A DNA stretch of 9,219 nucleotides from NCBI GenBank assembly GCA_023434145.1, contig JAEYTI010000026.1, forward strand, positions 1 through 9,219, read 5' to 3'. This document shows, piece by piece, positions 1 through 5,960 of the stretch (position 1 is its first letter; each line of letters opens with the position of its first letter). A model generated the notes under the pieces. It saw nothing but the letters and a program-made list of their open reading frames with translations. It did not search any database and was not told where the DNA came from. The translations under genes and the position numbers were made by a program. The DNA is from Chloroflexota bacterium. Lineage in GTDB: Bacteria; Chloroflexota; Anaerolineae; Anaerolineales; Anaerolineaceae.

Positions 1-272
1 AGCTGTTCTACTTCCTCAAAAGCGCGGGCGGCGATAAGCCCGACCGGTTGAAGATCCGCACGCCAAGCCTGTGCAACTGGGCATCGGTGATGCAGGTGGC
101 GGTAGGCCACAAGCTGGCCGATATGCCGATGATGCTCTCGGGCATCGACCCTTGTTTCTCGTGCAATGACCGCTTGTTTACCATCCGCCGCCCGGGTGAG
201 CACGTTACCGGCGGGCAGCAGTGGAGTTGGGAAGACCTGCGGCAGTACGGAATGGAGTATTACCGGAAATGA
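1..272 (+). CDS. Group 4 [NiFe]-hydrogenase large subunit, C-terminal part (5' end outside window)
   Basis: The reading frame is open from base 3 to the TGA at 270-272, giving 89 residues of the end of a longer protein. The fragment contains the motif GIDPCFSCNDR; its two cysteines (codons 153-155 and 162-164) match the C-terminal DPCxxC pair that ligates the Ni-Fe centre in hydrogenases. These cysteines are absent from the complex I homologue NuoD, so this is a catalytic hydrogenase subunit of the HycE/EchE/MbhL class rather than NADH dehydrogenase. After the arginine of the motif there is a tail of exactly 32 residues. From family knowledge, HycE of E. coli carries a comparable tail that HycI cuts off after this arginine, whereas EchE and CooH lack one, so this subunit is probably made as a precursor. 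The gene overlaps the next by 4 bp (ATGA), indicating one operon. It probably reduces protons with electrons from a ferredoxin-type or formate donor, on the inner face of the membrane. The exact subgroup cannot be set from this fragment. Confidence 0.88.
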   Translation, partial: LFYFLKSAGGDKPDRLKIRTPSLCNWASVMQVAVGHKLADMPMMLSGIDPCFSCNDRLFTIRRPGEHVTGGQQWSWEDLRQYGMEYYRK

Positions 273-1189
273 ACACGATTGCCATTCCTCCTATAATTGC
301 CCTGCTGTTTTTCCCCGGCGGGCTGTTCTTGTTGGCTGGTGGGCTGCTCTACGAATGGGTAGACCGCAAGCTGCTGGCCCGCTTCCAAAACCGGGTGGGA
401 CCGCGCTGGTTCCAACCGCTGGCCGATGTGGTGAAGCTGCTGTCGAAGGAAGAAGTGCTGCCAGAGGGCGTGAATGCCACTTTATTCTATCTGCTGCCCG
501 TGATTGCCCTTTCTGGAGCGCTGACCTCGGCGCTATATGTGCCGATGTTCGGCCTGGCCCCGGTTGCCAGCTTCAACGGCGACCTGGTTGTGGCGCTGTA
601 CTTGCTCTCGCTGATGACCCTGTGCCTTGGGCTGGCAGGCGCAAACACGGTAAACCGCTTTTCGCTGATCGGTGCCACGCGCACGCTCACGCAGTTGTTC
701 TCGTATGAAGCGCCGTTCATGCTGGCGCTGCTTGGCCCGGCTCTGGCTGCCAGAACCTGGGAAATTACCACGGTAAACGAGTTCACAGCGCAGAACCCGT
801 GGATGATGGTACTCCAGCCGATTGGTTTCTTGGTGGCGCTGGTGGGGTTGATGGGCAAGCTGGAGCTTCCGCCGTTTGATTCGCCGGAAGCGGAGACCGA
901 AATCGTCGCCGGCGCGCTGACGGAATACTCGGGGCGCGGTTTTGCCCTGTTCCGTCTGGGCAAAGGCGTAGAACTGGTGATCGGCCTGGCACTGGTAGCA
1001 GCGTTTTACCTGGGCGGACTCTCGAATCCGGTGGAATTTTTGCTGAAAACACTGGGCCTGCTGCTGATCGTGGCCTTCTTGCAGTCACTGTTCGCTCGCC
1101 TGCGCATTGATCAGGTGGTGGGGCTCTGGTGGCGTATTGGCGCGCTGCTCGCGCTGTTGAACATGCTGCTGGTTCTGGCAATCTTCTAG
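269..1189 (+). CDS. Hydrogenase membrane subunit, NuoH/HycD/EchB family
   Basis: This is a 306-residue, strongly hydrophobic protein with about eight likely membrane helices. It is the membrane anchor that links the hydrogenase peripheral arm to the membrane and, by homology to complex I subunit NuoH (ND1), takes part in ion translocation. Two family signatures are visible: an N-terminal loop at residues 29-50 (EWVDRKLLARFQNRVGPRW, corresponding to the ERKxxxxxQxRxGP motif of NuoH) and the loop at 201-222 containing PPFDSPEAETE and then TEYSG, the conserved acidic quinone-cavity loop of the family. I chose the ATG at 269, which overlaps the upstream stop as ATGA and has GGAG at 254-257. The ATG at 221 in the same frame would add 16 non-hydrophobic residues inside the upstream gene. 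The neighbours (large subunit before, ferredoxin subunit after) identify it as a hydrogenase part rather than complex I. No long antiporter-like (NuoL/HycC) subunit lies in the window, so any such gene must be upstream. Confidence 0.9.
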   Translation: MNTIAIPPIIALLFFPGGLFLLAGGLLYEWVDRKLLARFQNRVGPRWFQPLADVVKLLSKEEVLPEGVNATLFYLLPVIALSGALTSALYVPMFGLAPVASFNGDLVVALYLLSLMTLCLGLAGANTVNRFSLIGATRTLTQLFSYEAPFMLALLGPALAARTWEITTVNEFTAQNPWMMVLQPIGFLVALVGLMGKLELPPFDSPEAETEIVAGALTEYSGRGFALFRLGKGVELVIGLALVAAFYLGGLSNPVEFLLKTLGLLLIVAFLQSLFARLRIDQVVGLWWRIGALLALLNMLLVLAIF

Positions 1190-1198
1190 GAGGGAACG

Positions 1199-1636
1199 AT
1201 GAAAAAGATAAGAATTACCCTCCCAATCGGCTCGATGCTGGGCGACGTGCTGCATTCGTTCTTTACGAGGCCGGTCACGCGCCGCTATCCGTTCGATCGC
1301 CGCGAAGCGCCGGAGAATTTCCGGGGCAAGCTGATTTGGGATCTCTCCAACTGCACCGGCTGCCAATTGTGCATCAAGGATTGCCCCGCGAACGCGATCG
1401 AGCTGATCGTGGTAGACCGCGCTAGCAAGCGCTTCATCATGAAGTACCACGCGGACCGGTGCACGTTCTGCTCGCAGTGCGTGGTGAACTGCCGCTTAAA
1501 GTGCCTGGAGCTTTCCAGTACAGAATGGGAACTTGGCGCGCTGACGCGGGAGCCGTTCACGGTGTATTATGGGCGCGATGTGGAAGTGGAAGCGTATCTG
1601 GCAGAACATGACGGAAAGGAAGAAACCGGGGCGTAA
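1199..1636 (+). CDS. Two-[4Fe-4S] ferredoxin subunit of group 4 hydrogenase (HycF/NuoI/EchF type)
   Basis: The protein has 145 residues with two ferredoxin-type cluster motifs. The first is C52-x2-C55-x2-C58-x3-C62-P; the second is C88-x2-C91-x2-C94-x3-C98, followed by R instead of the usual P, with a further cysteine at 102. This is the layout of the NuoI/HycF electron-transfer subunit, which passes electrons between the donor and the small subunit's proximal cluster. The residues before the first motif (about 1-45) contain the basic stretch FTRPVTRRYPFDRREAPENF, similar to the N-terminal membrane-associated segment of NuoI-like proteins. The start has an ideal Shine-Dalgarno AGGAGGG at 1188-1194 that overlaps the stop of the upstream gene, with only 9 bp between genes, so translation is probably coupled. 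The acidic C-terminal end (from about 127) is not part of the cluster domain. The organisation confirms an energy-converting or formate-hydrogenlyase-type hydrogenase operon. Confidence 0.9.
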   Translation: MKKIRITLPIGSMLGDVLHSFFTRPVTRRYPFDRREAPENFRGKLIWDLSNCTGCQLCIKDCPANAIELIVVDRASKRFIMKYHADRCTFCSQCVVNCRLKCLELSSTEWELGALTREPFTVYYGRDVEVEAYLAEHDGKEETGA

Positions 1637-1668
1637 CCCGATATTTAGGAGATACGTGAGGGCGCAGT

Positions 1669-2211
1669 ATGTTCGATAATACCGCTGCGCCCTTGCATAA
1701 TATTTTGGAATCGCTACTTCCTTCTCTCGATTTGCGTATAGCCATCTTGGGTATCGGTAATGAGCTAAACGGAGATGACGCTGCCGGCGTGCTTGCGGTG
1801 CGCGGGCTGCGTATGGCGCTGGATGCCTCTGGGGGCTCCTACACGGACCGGGTGCTGATCATTGAGGCCGGACCCTCGCCCGAGAGCTTTGGCGGGCCGC
1901 TGCGCCGTTTCAGACCCGAGTTGGTGTTGTTTGTGGATGCCGCCGAGCTCAACGAGCCGCCCGGCTCGGTTGCCTGGGTGGATTGGGCGGGGGCGCAGGG
2001 CATGTCTGCCTCTACCCATACCATGCCGCCGACCCTATTTGCGCGTTACCTGGTGGAGGAAATTGGCTGCCGGGTAATTCTGGTGGGTATCCAGCCCGTC
2101 CACCTCGACTTTGATCGCCCGGTCTCGCCCGAAGTCCGCGCCGCGGTGGATGCTTTGGTTGGCGAATTGGCCGAAAAGCTGCTTCCCGGACATACCAAAA
2201 ATGAAAGGTAG
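1669..2211 (+). CDS. hycI: Hydrogenase maturation endopeptidase, HycI type
   Basis: This 180-residue protein belongs to the HyaD/HybD/HycI peptidase family (M52), which removes the C-terminal tail of the [NiFe] large subunit after nickel insertion. Visible signatures are GIGNELNGDDAAG at residues 28-40, FVDA with D90, STHTMP with H117, and ILVGIQP at 137-143; the pattern HTMP plus GIQP resembles HycI more than HybD. By alignment from memory with E. coli HycI and HybD, D37, D90 and H117 should be the nickel-sensing metal ligands. About 22 residues precede the usual family start, so the true N terminus could be slightly later, but the ATG used has GAGGG at 1658-1662 at good spacing. It lies 32 bp after the ferredoxin gene and is the last gene of the hydrogenase operon. 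Its natural substrate is very likely the large subunit at the left edge of the window, which carries a 32-residue tail. The accessory genes hypA-F are not in the window. Confidence 0.92.
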   Translation: MFDNTAAPLHNILESLLPSLDLRIAILGIGNELNGDDAAGVLAVRGLRMALDASGGSYTDRVLIIEAGPSPESFGGPLRRFRPELVLFVDAAELNEPPGSVAWVDWAGAQGMSASTHTMPPTLFARYLVEEIGCRVILVGIQPVHLDFDRPVSPEVRAAVDALVGELAEKLLPGHTKNER

Positions 2212-2289
2212 CTCTAAAGGCAGATCGATGAAAATCTGCTAACATCTATAGGATCGGACTCCATCCAATCCGATGGGAGCCATAACCCT
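2212..2289 (+). promoter_or_regulatory. Leader between hydrogenase operon and cyclase gene, with competing hairpins
   Basis: The 78-bp gap contains three possible RNA hairpins. GCAGAT (2220-2225) can pair with ATCTGC (2234-2239), but no T-tract follows, so it is a poor terminator. ATCGGA (2253-2258) can pair with TCCGAT (2269-2274). Alternatively CTCC-ATC (2259-2265) can pair with GAT-(G)GGAG (2272-2279, one bulged G), which would cover the ribosome binding site GGGAG at 2275-2279, ten bases before the ATG at 2290. The last two structures exclude one another. TATAGG at 2247-2252 resembles a -10 box but has no good -35 partner, so read-through from the hydrogenase operon is equally possible. 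Confidence 0.35.
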
Positions 2290-5200
2290 ATGCCAATTCT
2301 CTGCCCAAGCTGCGGTTTCAATAACCCAACTGGAATGCGCTTTTGTGGAAACTGTGGCGGTAAACTCGCCGACAGCGCACAACCACCCGAAGCGCCTGCC
2401 ATTGACCCTTCCAAACTGGGGGTGATGACCGGCTCGGACCTGCTGGAGCGCTTTCGCCAGGCAGGGCTAGAGGCCAGCGGTCAGCGCCGCAGCGTGACTG
2501 TGCTGTTTGTCGACCTCTCCGAGTACACCCACCTTTCCGAAGAGCTGGGCGATGAAGCGTTGTATGAGATGGTGCAGAAGTTCATCAATGTGCTGGTCGC
2601 GGATGTGTACAAGTACGAGGGCATGGTTGATAAGCTGACCGGAGACGGCCTGATGGCGCTGTTTGGCGCGCCGATCGCTTATGAGAATAACGCGGAGCGC
2701 GCTGTTCGCTCCGCTCTGGATATGGTTGCCGATGTGGAGCGCCTGAGCAATTCGTTAAACCTGGGCGGGCACCAACTTCGCGTCCACGTGGGGTTAAACG
2801 CCGGGACGGTCATTGTTGGTGGCGTGGGCGGCGATGGGCACATGAATTACACCGCCATCGGAGACGTGGTAAACCTTGCCCGCCGCCTGGAAGAGGCCGC
2901 GCGGCCAGGCGCGATCCTTGTTTCAGAGAGCGTCTACCGCCAGACGATGCGTCTGTTCGATTATGACCGCACCCCAACCCTTGCGCTGAAGAACGTCTCG
3001 CGCAGCGTAACCGGGTTCCAGCTGATTGGGCCGAAATTACACCCCGGCTCTGTACGCGGTCTGGAAGGGCTGCGCGCGCCAATGATTGGCCGCGAAGCGG
3101 AGCTTAACCGGCTGCTGGGCATGGTAGAGCGCACCATCAACGACCGCCAGGGCGGTGTGGTGCTGCTGGTCGGTGAAGGTGGTATGGGAAAGAGCCGCCT
3201 GACCAGCGAGCTAAAGAGCCACCTGAATGCCAGCCTTGTGCGCGTGCTGGAAGGTTACAGCCTGACCTACCGCAAGGCAATCGCCTACTGGATCTTCCAG
3301 GACATGCTGCGCTCGATGATGGACGCTTCGCCAGAGACCGAAGAGAGTGAAGTGCGCGAGAAGCTGGCGGAAATTTGCCTGGCGGTACTGGGCGAAGCAG
3401 GGCGCGAAAAGGTGCCTTACCTGGAGCATATGCTCGGTATCGAGCCTTCCGATCCCGAGGCGGCCGAGCGCATCCGCTACCTGGAACCGGGCCAGCTTCG
3501 CCAGCAGATCTTCCTGGCGGTACGCGACCTGTTGGCCGCTGAGGCCCGGCGCAGCCCGCTGCTGCTGGTGCTTGAGGACCTGCACTGGGCCGACGACGCC
3601 TCGCTGGACCTGATCCGTTTCCTGATCGATTCGGTTCGCGGTACGCCGCTGCTGATCCTGGCCATCACACGCCCATTCGAGGGCGGAGCAGTACAGGCGA
3701 TCCACGAGCGAGCCAGCCTCCGCCTGGGCGACCGCTATTTGCACGTTCAGCTTCAGGCGCTGCCGCCCGAGCAGTCGAATCGCCTGCTCGAAGCCCTGCT
3801 GACTATTCCCGATTTACCTGCCAGCCTGCGTGAGGAGATCGTCAAACGCTCCGCCGGCCTGCCCTTCTATCTGGAAGAAATCCTGCGCATGCTGATTGAG
3901 AACAAAATCATCTACCGGGATGATCCCAGCGGAAACTGGCGGCTGACCCCCGGGGCAGATGCGAGCACGATTGGCGTGCCAGATACCCTGCAAGGGCTGA
4001 TTCTGGCCCGTTTCGACCGGCTGCCGGTCAATCACCGCCGGTTGATCCAGACGGCCTCTGTTGTGGGATATGAATTCTCGGTGCCGGTGCTGCTGCATGT
4101 GCTGCGGCGAGAATCCGGTACGGAAAGCTGGCTCGATACGATGGAACTGCTGGTGGAGCGCGAATTCCTCGTCCCAATGGATGGCGAGGAGAACTACCGC
4201 TTCAAGCACGTGCTGGTGTCCGACGCAGTCTACAGTACGCTGCTGGTGCGCGACCGGCGCAACCTGCACACACAGGTGGGGCAGGCGATTGAGCAAATCT
4301 ACAGTGATCGAATCGAAAGCCAGATCGAAGTGCTGGCGAGTCACTTCTTGCGCAGCCCGCTGCAAGATCGCGCCCTGCACTATCTGACTTTGGCAGGGCA
4401 GAAGGCTGCCCACAGTTTTGCAAACGAACAGGCGCGCCAAATCTTTATGCAGGCGCTCGAGGTATTGAACAAGGTAGAGCATTCGGTCGATCAGGCAACG
4501 CAGGTGCACCTGGGCCTGGGCGATGCACTGCTGACCGGCGGCGATTATCCGCAGGCGCGTGAGCAGTTCCTCGCGGCACTGCAGGTGCAGGGCGAGCCCA
4601 CCGCCACCGGCGCGCTCCGCCCGCTGGAAGAAGTTCTTGCCGTTGACGAAAAAGCGTATCGCGACCGCGTACGCCTGCTGAGCCTTTTGCAGCGTAAGAT
4701 TGGGGCAACGCATGAGCGCCAGGGCGAATACGAGAAGGCGCTGGCCTGCCTGCGCTCTGCTCAGTCGCTAATTGAGTCTCGCAAGTCTAGCTTTATCGCC
4801 GAACGTGCCAGCATTATGAATGACATCGGTTTCATCGACTTCCGCAAGGGCAGCCTGGATCGCGCGGAAGCCCTGCTGCGTGATGCGATGGCGCTGGCCG
4901 AAGCTGCGCGGCAGTTTGATGTGGTGGCATCGATTATGAACCGCCTGGCCGGTATCTACTTCCAGCGCGATCAGATCGACCTGTCGACCCGCTATATGCG
5001 CCGCAGCCTGACCCTACGCGAAGAGATTGGCGATGTGGTGGGCGTGGCCCGCTCTTACAACAACCTTGGCCTGATCAACTGGAAGCAGGGTGATCTGGTA
5101 AGCGCCCTGGAGAACTTTACGCACGCGTTTTCGCTGCAAACCAACCTGGGCGACGTGGAAGGCAATATTGTGCTGCACAATAACATCGGTCTGATTGAAT

Positions 5201-5826
5201 TGGACCGGGGCAACATGAACGAAGCGGAGCGGCACTTTAAGGATGCGCAGCAATCGGCCAGTGAGATCGGCCATTCGTACTATGTCTACCTTTCCAAGAT
5301 GAATCTTGGGCTCCTGGGTGTGTATTCCGGCGATTGGAAGGCGGCGCTGGTTTCAGCGCAAGAGAGCCTGAATGGCTTCCAGGAACTGAGCGTGCGCGAG
5401 AACCAGTTGGATCTCTATTGGATGATCGGCTGTGCGTACCGCGGGCTAAACGATGCGAATAACCTCAACCTGACGCTGATGAAGCTCGGGGAGCTGCTGG
5501 CAGAGGATGCCGCCGCGCGGGCGGGGAAGAGCGCCCGACCAACGGAAGGCGAGGGGCGGGCCCTGCGTTTGTTTGGTAAGGTGGCGCGCGATCGCGGCAG
5601 CATGACCGAGGCGCGCGGATGCCTGGAACACAGCGTAGAGATCTTTGAGAAGGTTGGCAACCGCATGGAGCGCAGCCGCTCGATGGTGGATCTGGCCGGC
5701 CTGCTGGCAAGCAACGGTGAGAAAGAGCCCGCCCGCGCGCTGTTGGCCGAGGCTCGCGAAGTGTTCACCGATATGGGCGCGCGCCTGGAACTCGAACGTC
5801 TCAAAGGCATTGCGGAGTTTCTCTAG
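2290..5826 (+). CDS. Zinc ribbon - class III nucleotidyl cyclase - AAA/STAND ATPase - TPR protein
   Basis: A 1178-residue multidomain signalling protein with no signal peptide or clear membrane helix, so probably cytosolic. Order of domains: zinc ribbon (C5, C8, C19, C22); class III cyclase domain about 68-247; P-loop ATPase about 264-540 with Walker A GEGGMGKS (295-302) and Walker B LLLVLED (424-430, then LHWAD); a winged-helix-like connector about 565-690; TPR-like helical repeats about 695-1175, for example around 840-1025. The cyclase residues expected for activity are present: metal ligands D75 (LFVDLSEYT) and D119 (KLTGDG), purine-contacting K115, and N195 and R199 in GDVVNLARRLE. The position that is Asp in mammalian membrane cyclases is T188 (NYTAIGD), as in class IIIb enzymes. 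ATP to cAMP is therefore the likely reaction. Cyclase-ATPase-TPR order is the one found in soluble adenylyl cyclase. The ATG has GGGAG ten bases upstream. The ligand sensed by the ATPase/TPR part is unknown. Confidence 0.9.
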   Translation: MPILCPSCGFNNPTGMRFCGNCGGKLADSAQPPEAPAIDPSKLGVMTGSDLLERFRQAGLEASGQRRSVTVLFVDLSEYTHLSEELGDEALYEMVQKFINVLVADVYKYEGMVDKLTGDGLMALFGAPIAYENNAERAVRSALDMVADVERLSNSLNLGGHQLRVHVGLNAGTVIVGGVGGDGHMNYTAIGDVVNLARRLEEAARPGAILVSESVYRQTMRLFDYDRTPTLALKNVSRSVTGFQLIGPKLHPGSVRGLEGLRAPMIGREAELNRLLGMVERTINDRQGGVVLLVGEGGMGKSRLTSELKSHLNASLVRVLEGYSLTYRKAIAYWIFQDMLRSMMDASPETEESEVREKLAEICLAVLGEAGREKVPYLEHMLGIEPSDPEAAERIRYLEPGQLRQQIFLAVRDLLAAEARRSPLLLVLEDLHWADDASLDLIRFLIDSVRGTPLLILAITRPFEGGAVQAIHERASLRLGDRYLHVQLQALPPEQSNRLLEALLTIPDLPASLREEIVKRSAGLPFYLEEILRMLIENKIIYRDDPSGNWRLTPGADASTIGVPDTLQGLILARFDRLPVNHRRLIQTASVVGYEFSVPVLLHVLRRESGTESWLDTMELLVEREFLVPMDGEENYRFKHVLVSDAVYSTLLVRDRRNLHTQVGQAIEQIYSDRIESQIEVLASHFLRSPLQDRALHYLTLAGQKAAHSFANEQARQIFMQALEVLNKVEHSVDQATQVHLGLGDALLTGGDYPQAREQFLAALQVQGEPTATGALRPLEEVLAVDEKAYRDRVRLLSLLQRKIGATHERQGEYEKALACLRSAQSLIESRKSSFIAERASIMNDIGFIDFRKGSLDRAEALLRDAMALAEAARQFDVVASIMNRLAGIYFQRDQIDLSTRYMRRSLTLREEIGDVVGVARSYNNLGLINWKQGDLVSALENFTHAFSLQTNLGDVEGNIVLHNNIGLIELDRGNMNEAERHFKDAQQSASEIGHSYYVYLSKMNLGLLGVYSGDWKAALVSAQESLNGFQELSVRENQLDLYWMIGCAYRGLNDANNLNLTLMKLGELLAEDAAARAGKSARPTEGEGRALRLFGKVARDRGSMTEARGCLEHSVEIFEKVGNRMERSRSMVDLAGLLASNGEKEPARALLAEAREVFTDMGARLELERLKGIAEFL

Positions 5827-5884
5827 TATTTGCCGCTGCAAGGGTTCGGGGAATGAGCCTTGCACTTTATAGGATGACAGAATC

Positions 5885-5916
5885 AAACCACCCCGGCGCG
5901 GACCGGGGTGGTTTTT
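5885..5916 (+). terminator. Strong intrinsic terminator after the cyclase gene
   Basis: Bases 5885-5896 and 5903-5914 form a perfect 12-bp GC-rich stem with a six-base loop (CGCGGA), and the stem runs into TTTTT at 5912-5916. It lies about 60 bp after the cyclase stop and serves the + strand. A weaker 7-bp hairpin (TGCAAGG 5837-5843 with CCTTGCA 5858-5864) precedes it. On the minus strand the same stem is followed only by TTTGATTC, so it may also stop protease transcripts, less efficiently. Confidence 0.9.
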
Positions 5917-5924
5917 CTTGCCAA

Positions 5925-5960
5925 TCTCTTTCTTGGAGGGTAAGAAGAGAGAAGTTTTTT
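5925..5960 (+). terminator. Possible second, weak hairpin plus T-tract
   Basis: TCTCTT (5925-5930) pairs with AAGAGA (5945-5950) and CTT (5932-5934) with AAG (5942-5944), leaving one bulged T and a seven-base loop. TTTTTT follows at 5955-5960, after a four-base gap. It is AU/GC-mixed and imperfect, and could be a backup for the terminator just upstream, preventing antisense reading into the convergent protease gene. Confidence 0.3.

Noticed and set aside
221..268. Earlier ATG at 221 as start of the membrane subunit
   Set aside because: It would lie deep in the large-subunit gene and add 16 residues unlike the family; the ATG at 269 makes a standard ATGA overlap and begins at the hydrophobic N terminus.
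1..1636. NADH dehydrogenase (complex I) genes nuoD-nuoH-nuoI
   Set aside because: The DPCxxC nickel ligands at the end of the first gene and the HycI-type protease after the third identify a [NiFe]-hydrogenase.
3814..4713. Long minus-strand open frame of 299 codons inside the cyclase gene
   Set aside because: It lies opposite a protein with recognisable ATPase and connector regions, has no family signature and no ribosome binding site; it is a GC-rich codon shadow.
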